Below are positions 33,490-42,427 of a stretch of DNA of 64,000 bases, piece after piece. The position numbers and the translations under genes are program-made. Below the pieces are notes generated by a model. The model was given only the letters and a program-made list of their open reading frames with translations. It was not told the DNA's origin and did not search any database. Within the stretch, counting starts at the first letter, position 1. The number at the start of each line of letters is the position of its first letter. The stretch spans positions 1 to 64,000 of the forward strand of contig CANRVB010000007.1 in assembly GCA_947643165.1 (NCBI GenBank). The letters are read 5' to 3'. This DNA comes from an uncultured Porphyromonadaceae bacterium (GTDB lineage Bacteria > Bacteroidota > Bacteroidia > Bacteroidales > Muribaculaceae).

Positions 33490-36400
33490 TCATTTCTCGG
33501 AGTCGAGATATATGAGATAGCCTTTTCGTGGTTCTACTGAAATTGTATCGCCGGGACTCCACTGCCGGGCATTCTGGAAATGATCGATAGCGGGAGCCGT
33601 GAGACGCGCCGTGCTGCCATCTATTCCCAGAGCATCCCAGTCGATATCAAGCCCAACGGCACGTACACTATCGGTATAATTGCCTATAGAGAGAAGAGCG
33701 TGGCCGGGACGGGAGTATACGGTAACCTTAACATCGTTATCGGTGGTTGTGACCGGCACATCCTTTTCCCAGAAACCGATCATTCGGGAATCGGCTATGT
33801 TGAAATCGTCCCATACGCGCCACACCGCCCTGGGATCGCACGACACACCCTCGGTGTACCAGGGATAGCGCACTGTCATACCATACTGCATACCGAGCCA
33901 CGGATTGCCTCCACGGTGAAGCATATCGCCCATAAGGCCGAATGGTATGCCCGATGATTCCACTATCCAGTTGGCCGGATCCATGCTGTCGTACAGGAAA
34001 CTTTCGCCAAACCACACTTTGTCGATGTAGGGGAAGAACTCAGCATACTGTATCGCCGGCCCACGGGAGAATCCGGTGTTTGAATGCAGATCGAGTATAC
34101 ATCCGGGCTTCACCGAGTCCATGGCACGACGCATGCGCTTGAGCATATCGCGTCCAAACGACACATCGTCGAGATACAGGCCGTCGATGTCAAGATTCCT
34201 GACCAACCAAGCGAGACCCTCCACATAGTAGTTGTACCAGCGGGAACCGCTCTCCGATGTCAGGACCGCAGCATCGGCCATGATGCCGTGATTGTTCTCG
34301 CCACCGAGATAGCTGTACCACTGCGGAGTGTAGTCATCGACCATATGCTCCTGAAGCCAACTGTAGCCTCCGCCTCGGCCACCGAGGAGTATCTCCTCAC
34401 CAAGACTTCGTATGGCCCACAGTTCGGGAAGCGCTGTGGTAAGCTCGCGCAGAGTGTAATAAAGCTTCACTTTGCAGCCACGGTCGTGCCAAGTGCGCGT
34501 GAAGTCTTTCATCTCATCTACCGAAAGGAAGGGGTAGTTGATGAACGGATTGAGTTCATTGGCATGATGGACATTGATGATCTTGACTCCGGCGGCCACA
34601 TCAGCCTCATCGGGCGTGGGCTTACTTCCATTATGATAGTAGCGGTCGGTGAACTGCGAGCGGTAGTTTATCGGCTTGACAGGAGTGGTCAGCATGGCAA
34701 AATCGAAGCTTATCACCGAATCGGCAGGAAGGACACGGCTTCCTGAGTAGGCTGTAACCAAAGTTGTAGAGTCATCACGCTCTATTCTGAAGCCACCGCG
34801 GCCGCCGTTGTTCCATGCGTCGGGATATGCAGGGCGATACAGGTTGAGCAGCGGGCCTGAATAGCCATCGCCAAGAAACTCGCAATGAATGCCGGCGTCG
34901 ACTCCTCCGATCCAGAAGCTGTCGAAGGGCCACAGCCAATTGGACTTTTTGGATGTTGGGACAGAGATGCCGTAATTGTTGACAGTGGTTTCGGGTGTAT
35001 CCCATTTCCCGGTATAATTGCGCGGTGTGAGCTGCCCCGGTAGTCCAAGCCCCATGAAATAGGGTGATGCGGCGGTGACTACAGGTATGTCGAGGCGCAC
35101 ATCGTCGAGCGATACGTCGACAGGCGACGACAGACGGCAACGATAGGTAATGCGCCCGTCAAACTCCATATTGGCCTCGACATCAAGATTTATTCCATCC
35201 TCCTTGCCTGTATAATTGAGCACTATATGGCCGGGAGTTTTCTCTACCACTCTGGGGCTCGACAACGGGAAAGAGAGTTCGCGGCCATCCTTGCTCACCA
35301 CAAGCCGGATACCATCGGCCAACAGTTCATGGCCGCCGGCTGTCACCGATACCGGCAGACCTCCGGCTTTTCCGGGGGTAAGCGTGCGACCGGTAGTCGT
35401 TATCACTCCACCGCTGTATTCAACCGGGCTGTAGGGCTTGATAGGCTCATCGGATATACCAAGGGTAGAGTTGAGCCAACGCAGACGGCTCAACAGCTCC
35501 GGCCGGCTGTCGCCACGGTCGGCTATAGGGGTTCCAGCTACCTGGATGCTTACAGGCACCGAAGCCGACACGCCGTCGGCCGTCGTAACGGTGATCTCTC
35601 CCTTATATATACCCGCTTTCTGATCGGGGGACACATCGACACCAAACCACAGCGGTTGCACACGCCCCGCAGCCACGTCAATGGTCTTGACAAACGAAGA
35701 GCCCTGGGAGTTGACACCTTCCAGATTGAAACAAGTCAGAGCTGAGGCGGGGATAGTATCGCGGCCGCTCGTGAGCGGAGTAGCCCGGTAGCTCAATCCT
35801 GCAAGATCCTTGGAAGGATGCCACGCGGCTATCTGGAAGGTATAGTATTCGTTGGGTGCACACTGGCCACTGAATGCCTCTGCCGGAGGGACAGAGAGCC
35901 ACTTGAGCGGCACACGCGACTTCATTCTGACAGGCTGAGTCCTGTCTTCGGCAAAAAGATATATGTCGCGGCGGTTTTTCCGGACATACGCATCTAACTC
36001 GTCGGCTGTGGCGGGCACCTCCATAGGATAGAAGCTGTCGAAGGCACTGCGGGCCTCCACTCCCCTCACCTTGGCCTTCTCGAACTTGCGTTTCTGACGC
36101 GTCAGGGCAAGCCATTGTGCCGACGGCTCATCCTCGGGCTTGAGATATTCACCGTCGCTACCTCCGTGACCGGAGTTGAGGCGGTGGGGTAGATAGTAGA
36201 AGTAGTAGTCGCCCGGAGCCGTTACAGGACCGAACAGGATATTGCACTTATCATTGTCAACTTCCAGCCGACTTATGTTGGGAACAGTATCGCCGGTAGC
36301 GGCGTTCACGATAATGAAGCGGTGACGATCCACATTGCGGTCGGGGCGGCGCCAATCGTAATCAAGTTCGACCACATCAGCGGCCTTCTTCACATTGATG

Positions 36401-36549
36401 ACAGCCCGGTGCGCTCCGAAGGTTTCAGGCCAGGGATCGACGGGAACGGAGTAGTCATACTTCTCCATCCCCGCAGCCGCGGCTTCAGACAGAGGCTGAA
36501 AAGCCAAAGCCACAGCTATCGCCGGGATAAAGAGTTGTTTAAATTTCAT
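33490..36549 (-). CDS. large secreted putative glycoside hydrolase (DUF6067-like)
   Basis: The 1019-residue protein has a signal peptide (LFIPAIAVALAFQPLSEAAAA). About 600 residues of beta-rich domains precede a TIM-barrel-like catalytic region. That region is suggested by VKIINVHHANELNPF, KLYYTLRE, LWAIRSLG, DIDGLYLDDVSFGRDMLKRMRRAMD, LDLHSNTGF and KVWFGESFLYD. The pattern resembles the DUF6067/glycoside hydrolase domain group of Bacteroidetes. The acidic residues of GLYLDDVSF and WFGES are candidates for catalysis by inference. It lies between two SusC/SusD operons with its own promoter (36635-36665). The substrate is unknown. Confidence 0.65.
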   Translation of the reverse strand: MKFKQLFIPAIAVALAFQPLSEAAAAGMEKYDYSVPVDPWPETFGAHRAVINVKKAADVVELDYDWRRPDRNVDRHRFIIVNAATGDTVPNISRLEVDNDKCNILFGPVTAPGDYYFYYLPHRLNSGHGGSDGEYLKPEDEPSAQWLALTRQKRKFEKAKVRGVEARSAFDSFYPMEVPATADELDAYVRKNRRDIYLFAEDRTQPVRMKSRVPLKWLSVPPAEAFSGQCAPNEYYTFQIAAWHPSKDLAGLSYRATPLTSGRDTIPASALTCFNLEGVNSQGSSFVKTIDVAAGRVQPLWFGVDVSPDQKAGIYKGEITVTTADGVSASVPVSIQVAGTPIADRGDSRPELLSRLRWLNSTLGISDEPIKPYSPVEYSGGVITTTGRTLTPGKAGGLPVSVTAGGHELLADGIRLVVSKDGRELSFPLSSPRVVEKTPGHIVLNYTGKEDGINLDVEANMEFDGRITYRCRLSSPVDVSLDDVRLDIPVVTAASPYFMGLGLPGQLTPRNYTGKWDTPETTVNNYGISVPTSKKSNWLWPFDSFWIGGVDAGIHCEFLGDGYSGPLLNLYRPAYPDAWNNGGRGGFRIERDDSTTLVTAYSGSRVLPADSVISFDFAMLTTPVKPINYRSQFTDRYYHNGSKPTPDEADVAAGVKIINVHHANELNPFINYPFLSVDEMKDFTRTWHDRGCKVKLYYTLRELTTALPELWAIRSLGEEILLGGRGGGYSWLQEHMVDDYTPQWYSYLGGENNHGIMADAAVLTSESGSRWYNYYVEGLAWLVRNLDIDGLYLDDVSFGRDMLKRMRRAMDSVKPGCILDLHSNTGFSRGPAIQYAEFFPYIDKVWFGESFLYDSMDPANWIVESSGIPFGLMGDMLHRGGNPWLGMQYGMTVRYPWYTEGVSCDPRAVWRVWDDFNIADSRMIGFWEKDVPVTTTDNDVKVTVYSRPGHALLSIGNYTDSVRAVGLDIDWDALGIDGSTARLTAPAIDHFQNARQWSPGDTISVEPRKGYLIYLDSEK

Positions 36550-36634
36550 GATAATAGTGGTTTATAGTCGGTAAAATTGATCTGGTTCACTCAAAACTCA
36601 TGTCACTCCGGGCTTGGAGCTTATCCGTTGCTTA

Positions 36635-36665
36635 CAAATGTACGCAAATTTAAACTTATGCCAAA
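36635..36665 (-). promoter_or_regulatory. promoter of the large glycosidase gene
   Basis: Minus-strand TTTG (36662-36665), a 19-base spacer and TACATTTG (36635-36642) fit the consensus. A second -7-like TAAATTTG (36645-36652) overlaps the spacer without a matching -33. Confidence 0.7.
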
Positions 36666-36687
36666 AGAATCACCCGACAACAGACAT

Positions 36688-36725
36688 AAAAACAGATCCG
36701 CACCGACGCTCAACGCCGGTGCGGA
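36688..36725 (-). terminator. rho-independent terminator of the second SusC-SusD operon
   Basis: TCCGCACCG (36697-36705) pairs with CGGTGCGGA (36717-36725). On the minus strand the hairpin is followed by TCTGTTTTT (T run 36688-36692). Confidence 0.82.
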
Positions 36726-36757
36726 CCACTATTATCACTTAAATATCTGCTCTACGA

Positions 36758-38662
36758 TCAATACTCCCAGCCCGGAGTGGGTGTGAGGTTGGGGTTGAGC
36801 TCGATCTCGCTCTTGGGCACGGGCCATGTGTACCACTGGTCGCCGATCCAGTCGTAGACTGTACCGCCGGTGCTCTCTGTACCGCCCCATGCGTGCTGAG
36901 CTACCTGTTCGCTGAACTTGGTCTCTTTGAGAGTGCGCCAACGCATTTCGTCGAAGAAGTTGATGCCCTCGTTTACGAATTCACGACGACGCTCATCGCG
37001 TACATAGTTGCGGGCCTTATCCTGGCTTGCAAAGCTGCTGGCCATAGTGGGTATGCCTGCACGGTCGCGCACCTGCTTAACCTTGTCCATAGCTCCGGCC
37101 AGATCACCCTTCTCAACGAGAGCCTCAGCCCACATCAGGAGCACGTCGGCATAACGGATGATGGGTTCGTCGACAGGGTTCTGCTCACGACGCTGGTATT
37201 CAAGACCTTCACCGATAAACTTGCGGTGGATATACTTGAACTCAGCCTGGGCATTAGTGAAGCCCGACGCATGATAGCTAGCGGGGAGGTTGGGGTTGGC
37301 ATTGGGTTCGGCAGAAGCCTGGTCGGCATAATACTTGCCGGCAACCGGCCAACGGAATGTGTACCAAGCCTCGGCACTCGAGTTGCTGGTCACGCCGAGA
37401 TAGTCGGCATAGGGAGTTACAACGTTGTATGCCAGACGCGGGTCGCGGTTTGCATAGGCTTTCTTCAGGCGGGCCTCATTGCCTTCGGGGAGATACATAG
37501 CCTGGATCTCGGCGGGCAGCTTGGCCAGCTCGGTGTCAACAGCCTTGGTCACAGTAGAATGGATCTCCATGCCGTTGACAAACTTGTCGCGGATAAAGAA
37601 TACCTTGCGATATTTGGTGTGACCCTCGGCAGCCTCCATGGCTGTCACCTTGTTCCAGTCCTCAAGAAAATCTTCCCAAGCGAAGTCCTTGACATTCTGG
37701 CCGTCGACCACCTCATAGAGGTTTACGAGAGCCGGTGTTACCTGAAGGTCGGTCCAACATCCGCGGGAGTCCTTGGAACCCTGTGTGAAGGCAGCACAAT
37801 ATTTCTGGATAGCTGTACCGTAACCGGTGGGATCCTCGATATACTGTACGCTCAGGATCATCTCCTCGCAGCGTTCGTTCTCCACCTTGAAGAGCTGCTT
37901 GTAGTTGGGATACAGACGGTAGCCACACTCTCCTACCTTGGCGAAATCGGCGGCAGCCTTGTCATATTCCTTGGTGATCAGATAAGCCTTGCCACGGAGA
38001 GCATAAGCGGCACCCTTGCCGACACGGCCTTCACCCTGGATCTGGTTGTCGGGAAGGTTGGGTTCATTGATAGCATCGGTGAGGTCCTGGATAACCTGGG
38101 CCCAGACTTCCGACTCAGGGCTCTGACCCTTGTTACAATCTGCGGGGTCGACTGCCTCGGTGTACAGAGGCACACCAACACCGTTGTTACCGAACAGTAT
38201 GTTCAGACGGTCGTAGAAGAAAGCGCGGAGGATCTTACATTCAGCCACCAGGCGTGCCTTCTTGCTCTCGGTGATGGGAGAATTGGCAATACCTTCGATA
38301 GCGGCGTTGGCGCGGTGAACACCATTGTAGCACCACTGCCATGTTGTCAGGAAGAAACCGTTGCTGGGGTTAACCGACTTGGTAAACATGTTCTGCATAC
38401 CATACTCACCCTGGCCGCACATGCCCATCGCATCATAACCGTAGTAGCCGATCATTGAACTGGCACCGATGAAACCTGAGCCGGGGAAGGGACGCTGCAG
38501 TGAATAGTACACGCCTATCACACCCTGGTCAACGCTCTCCTCTGTGGTCCACATGTTATTGCTCGAGAGCTGGTTGCTTGGGGCTGTGTCCAGGATATCC
38601 GTGCATGAGGTGGTCATGCCGAGCACAGCTGCGCAAGCAAATATCTTGAATATATTTTTCAT
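36758..38662 (-). CDS. SusD/RagB family glycan-binding lipoprotein
   Basis: The 634-residue lipoprotein (CAAVLGMTTSC lipobox) has the typical DILDTAPSNQLSSNNMWTTEESVDQGVIGVYYSL opening, TPR-type helices, and the C-terminal PIIRYADVLLMWAEAL...DERRREFVNEGINFFDEMRW motif set. It follows its SusC partner by 12 bases and ends the operon at a strong terminator. It likely binds the same glycan that the divergent GH95-like enzymes and esterase degrade. That link is inferred from gene position. Confidence 0.95.
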   Translation of the reverse strand: MKNIFKIFACAAVLGMTTSCTDILDTAPSNQLSSNNMWTTEESVDQGVIGVYYSLQRPFPGSGFIGASSMIGYYGYDAMGMCGQGEYGMQNMFTKSVNPSNGFFLTTWQWCYNGVHRANAAIEGIANSPITESKKARLVAECKILRAFFYDRLNILFGNNGVGVPLYTEAVDPADCNKGQSPESEVWAQVIQDLTDAINEPNLPDNQIQGEGRVGKGAAYALRGKAYLITKEYDKAAADFAKVGECGYRLYPNYKQLFKVENERCEEMILSVQYIEDPTGYGTAIQKYCAAFTQGSKDSRGCWTDLQVTPALVNLYEVVDGQNVKDFAWEDFLEDWNKVTAMEAAEGHTKYRKVFFIRDKFVNGMEIHSTVTKAVDTELAKLPAEIQAMYLPEGNEARLKKAYANRDPRLAYNVVTPYADYLGVTSNSSAEAWYTFRWPVAGKYYADQASAEPNANPNLPASYHASGFTNAQAEFKYIHRKFIGEGLEYQRREQNPVDEPIIRYADVLLMWAEALVEKGDLAGAMDKVKQVRDRAGIPTMASSFASQDKARNYVRDERRREFVNEGINFFDEMRWRTLKETKFSEQVAQHAWGGTESTGGTVYDWIGDQWYTWPVPKSEIELNPNLTPTPGWEY

Positions 38663-38674
38663 TTTCTCTAAATG

Positions 38675-41600
38675 TTAGAAAGTTAGTGTTATGCCACCCG
38701 AGAACATTCTGGCGATAGGATAAACAACCAGTGAGCTACCCAGCTCGGGATCCACACCCGGGAATCTGCTCGACTTGAATGTAAGCAGGTTCTCGAACGA
38801 TGCGAACACGCGGAGATTGCTGATCTTGGCGGGAGAGAGCCACTTCTTGGGCAGGGTATAGCCAACCTGAAGTGATTTCAGCTTTACGTATGATGTATTG
38901 TACAGGTAGAACGAGTTTGAGGGAAGTGTACCACCCGATGTGAGCAGACGTGGATACTCGCCATCGATACGTGCATTGGGATCGGCTGCCGGATCGTAGC
39001 TCGAACCTATTATTGTACCTGCATCGTTGCGGATTATACCGGCGTGCGAGGCCTCCGAGTCATAGAAATAGTACTTGTCCCAGGCATCACCGGGCAGTGC
39101 GTCACCTACATTGGTGATCATTGAACCGTTGGCACCCTTGGAGTTGAGATAGTGGTAGCCACCGAAACGTCCGGCCCATACCATCAGAAGGTCAATTCCG
39201 CGCCACTCGGCGTTGATGTTAAGACCCAGCGAAATCTTTGGAGTTGTGCTCTTGCCGGTGAAAACACGGTCATCATCATTACCATACTTACCGTCGCCGT
39301 TCACGTCATCAAGGATCATGTCACCATACCACAGGTTTGAACCATTGGAGTTGATCTGCTTGAGGTTGTTGTTGAATGTGTAGCCGGCGGCCATCATGGC
39401 TACTACCCAGTCGAGGTCGGCCTTTGTGCGGATCATACCGTCGCGGGGACCACCCTTGGGGTTTACACTGCCGTCGGCGAGGGTGTATGAGCCGTCACCC
39501 TTATACGGACGACGCAGGAACCATTCGTCGATCATGTGGCCTTCAACACGGCGTGTATCACCACCGGTCGAAACGTCAGCCAGGTTGGTGTAGCGCCAGG
39601 TCGGGTTGCCCCAGATATCCTTGGTCGATTCATCCAGCTCGTAGTTGAGGCTGCCCTTGAAGTCGGTCACCTTGTTCTTGTTGTAAGAGAAATTGAGGCT
39701 CACGCCATAGTGGAAGTCACCAGCACGGTCATTCCAGCCAAGGTCGAATTCAAAACCGGTGTTGCGGAGGCTTGCGGTGTTCGACATAGGTGCGCTGATC
39801 GTACCCATTGTCTTATAGATGATCGAGCTTGTGAGAATGTCAGAGGTCTTACGCATGTAGGCGTTGGCTTCGAGAGTGAGTCGCTGGTTGAGGAACGCTG
39901 CGTCGAAGCCGAGGTTGTAGGTAGTTACCTTTTCCCACGACAGAGCGAGGTTCTGGATCGAGGTCTGTACCAGACCGTTCTGCACGCTCTCGTTGAACAC
40001 GTTGTTCACCTTGCCGTAGAGAGCCTGCCAGTCATAGTTACCGCTTACTGTGTTACCGAGTGTACCGTAAGATGCGCGGATTTTCAGGCTGTTGACATAA
40101 TCTCTCGCAGGTTCGAAGAACGACTCCTCGCTTATGCGCCATGCGGCTGATCCCGAGGGGAAGAAGCCTCTGCGGTGACCGGGAGCGAACTTGGAAGAAG
40201 CATCCGAACGGAAGCTGGCCTCCAGGAGATACTTGCGGTCGTAAACGTAGTTGAGTCGGCCGAGCCAGGAGATCATGGCGTTGACAGACTTGGCGCTACC
40301 ACCGATAGAATACATCTCAGCACCCGAGGTGATGTCGATAACTTTCCAGTCTATCAGACCCTGCTTTGTGGCGCTGAAACCTGTGGTCTCGGCGCGACGC
40401 TGCTCATAACCGAAGAGTGCGCCTACGTCATGCTTGCCGAAGGTGTTGTTGTAACGCACCATGGCATTTGCAGTGTAGCTGGTCGACTGATACGAATAGC
40501 GGTAGGTTGTGGCCTGGGAGAGCACACCTACGCCTTCCTTCGGAGTCTCGAAGCTCTCGCGGAAGCTGTAACGGGGCAGATTCTGCGAGTAGTTCTCGTC
40601 CTGACGGTCATACTGGCTCCAGTTGAAACGTCCTTCTGCTACAAGACCCTTCAGAGGCAGATCAATGATGGTATACCATGTTGTGTTGAGACGGGTGTAT
40701 ACGTTCTGACCACCCTGGGCTGCTACCTGCTGGAGAATGTTGTCCTTCTGTGTCACCTCAGGATGCTCACTGGCACCATACAGGCCATTGTAGATCGGAG
40801 TCTGGCCTGGCCATGCCTGGAGCAGATAGGTCATTGATGTGCTGCCCGGATCCTTGAATTCCTTCGTTCCGTAGGTCTGTGTACCGAATGTGATTATATC
40901 GGCGATTTTGGTCTCGATATTGGCACGGATGTTGTAACGGTTCATGCTTGTGTTATCGAGAGTACCGGGGTTATCCTGATATCCCAGCGACAGAAGATAG
41001 GATGTAGACTTGCTGCCACCCGACACGTTCACACCATAGCGCTGGTAGAACGCGGGCTGGAACAGGATCTGCGCCCAGTCGGTGTTAGGATAAGCCAGCC
41101 AGTTGGGAATTGTCTGACCTGTCACCGGATTGGTGTACATACCATTCGGATTTGCATCAGCCGCACGCCACTCATCAATGCTCTCCCAGCTGTAGTCGGG
41201 AGTATTGGCGGTCGGGTTGGCGTTAAGCTTTGCTATATTGTGCAGCTCCATGAAGTCAGCTGTGCTTGACATCAGCTTGAAGTCGGTCACAGGTTTTTCG
41301 CGTGCCCACATTGCAGTTACGGTCACGCGGGGAGTCTCATTGTTCTTACCCTTCTTGGTAGTAACGAGGATGACACCGTTTGCAGCTCGCGAACCATAGA
41401 TAGCGGCAGCGCTGGCGTCCTTAAGGATAGATATGTTCTCGATATCATCGGTATTCAGAGGACCCATATCAGCCTCGACACCGTCGACAAGAATCAGCGG
41501 GCTGCTGCTGTTGAATGAGCCCTGGCCACGCACCTGGATGCTCATGCCCTCAGAACCCGGGTTACCGCTGCTCTGTGTGACGCGGACACCCGAAGCGGCA

Positions 41601-42115
41601 CCTACAAGAGCCTGGGTGGCATTCATCACCGGACGGTTGGCGATCTTCTCGGCGCCTACCGAAGCTACCGATCCGGTAAGGTTGATCTTCTTCTGCACAC
41701 CGTAGCCCACTACCACAACCTCATCCAGGTTGTTGGCATCCTCGGTCATGGTGATATTATAGGTGGTGACACCATCCTTCACCTTGACGGTCTGGGTTGT
41801 CATGCCTATATAGGTGATGCTCAGTGTCGACCCTGCGGGTGCTTCGATCTGGTACTCACCGCTGATGTTTGTTACTGCTACAGTAGATTTTCCCTCCACT
41901 CTTACAGTGGCTCCAATTACCGGATCGCCTGCCGAATCGACAACTGTACCCTTTACCACAGTTGCTTTCTCTGCTACACTTTGAGCGCTACTTGGCTGTG
42001 GGGGGGGGCAGTTACCGTCCGCCGCCCATGCCGAGCCGCCGGCAATCAGAGCTAACGATGCTCCCAACACCATCTTCGTGGAATCGAGAGCTGTGATTTT
42101 CAATGCTCTTTTCAT
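38675..42115 (-). CDS. SusC/RagA family TonB-dependent transporter with a C9 tract in the coding sequence
   Basis: The 1146-residue protein has a signal peptide (MVLGASLALIAGGSAWA), a carboxypeptidase-like domain (GTVVDSAGDPVIGATVRVEG), NNLDEVVVVGYG, a plug (GSFNSSSPLILVDGVE, ISILKDASAAAIYGSRAANGVI) and a barrel ending in FSGGITLTF. Directly after the signal cleavage region the codons for NCPPPQ contain nine C residues in a row (plus-strand G at 42000-42008). A one-base change would shift the frame and abolish the protein; the assembled sequence is in the ON frame. It shares a 312-base divergent region with the GH95-like genes. No clean -7/-33 pair was found for it there. Confidence 0.97.
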   Translation of the reverse strand: MKRALKITALDSTKMVLGASLALIAGGSAWAADGNCPPPQPSSAQSVAEKATVVKGTVVDSAGDPVIGATVRVEGKSTVAVTNISGEYQIEAPAGSTLSITYIGMTTQTVKVKDGVTTYNITMTEDANNLDEVVVVGYGVQKKINLTGSVASVGAEKIANRPVMNATQALVGAASGVRVTQSSGNPGSEGMSIQVRGQGSFNSSSPLILVDGVEADMGPLNTDDIENISILKDASAAAIYGSRAANGVILVTTKKGKNNETPRVTVTAMWAREKPVTDFKLMSSTADFMELHNIAKLNANPTANTPDYSWESIDEWRAADANPNGMYTNPVTGQTIPNWLAYPNTDWAQILFQPAFYQRYGVNVSGGSKSTSYLLSLGYQDNPGTLDNTSMNRYNIRANIETKIADIITFGTQTYGTKEFKDPGSTSMTYLLQAWPGQTPIYNGLYGASEHPEVTQKDNILQQVAAQGGQNVYTRLNTTWYTIIDLPLKGLVAEGRFNWSQYDRQDENYSQNLPRYSFRESFETPKEGVGVLSQATTYRYSYQSTSYTANAMVRYNNTFGKHDVGALFGYEQRRAETTGFSATKQGLIDWKVIDITSGAEMYSIGGSAKSVNAMISWLGRLNYVYDRKYLLEASFRSDASSKFAPGHRRGFFPSGSAAWRISEESFFEPARDYVNSLKIRASYGTLGNTVSGNYDWQALYGKVNNVFNESVQNGLVQTSIQNLALSWEKVTTYNLGFDAAFLNQRLTLEANAYMRKTSDILTSSIIYKTMGTISAPMSNTASLRNTGFEFDLGWNDRAGDFHYGVSLNFSYNKNKVTDFKGSLNYELDESTKDIWGNPTWRYTNLADVSTGGDTRRVEGHMIDEWFLRRPYKGDGSYTLADGSVNPKGGPRDGMIRTKADLDWVVAMMAAGYTFNNNLKQINSNGSNLWYGDMILDDVNGDGKYGNDDDRVFTGKSTTPKISLGLNINAEWRGIDLLMVWAGRFGGYHYLNSKGANGSMITNVGDALPGDAWDKYYFYDSEASHAGIIRNDAGTIIGSSYDPAADPNARIDGEYPRLLTSGGTLPSNSFYLYNTSYVKLKSLQVGYTLPKKWLSPAKISNLRVFASFENLLTFKSSRFPGVDPELGSSLVVYPIARMFSGGITLTF
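42000..42008 (-). repeat. C9 homopolymer in the susC-like coding sequence
   Basis: Nine C residues on the coding strand encode part of NCPPP near residue 37, just after the signal peptide. The length is not a codon requirement, because proline could use other CCN codons. Confidence 0.9.
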
Positions 42116-42427
42116 GATACGTTTATGATTGGTTTACTTTTTTGCAAAATTCTGTAAAATAATAATATCACTACCACCAAAATCATCCGAAATAGATATA
42201 TAAATCTTCCATCCCATTCTGAATCACCGATTTTACATCATCCATAGCCCGTGGCTAAATACGTCTATACCACCCATACAGGTCTATGCAGCCAGTTACG
42301 ATATGTGAAAATTTTCCAGTTGACATACACTTTACGTCCAAAAGTCCTGCCGCAACGCCGATTCGGTTGGCTTTGACCCGCAGGGATATTATTTTTGTAT
42401 ATCAAGCTAATCTATCAACTCATCACA
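42116..42427. promoter_or_regulatory. divergent intergenic region between SusC-SusD and the GH95-like genes
   Basis: The AT-rich 312-base region holds the regulatory signals for both directions. For the plus strand, TTG (42367-42369), a 20-base spacer and TATTTTTG (42390-42397) form a good Bacteroidetes promoter with a leader of about 25 bases. For the minus strand only a one-mismatch -7 box (42145-42152) was found. No clear operator palindrome was seen. Confidence 0.6.

Noticed and set aside
42116-42427. Invertible promoter between the divergent glycan operons
   Set aside because: No pair of inverted repeats flanking a promoter was found, and no recombinase gene is nearby.
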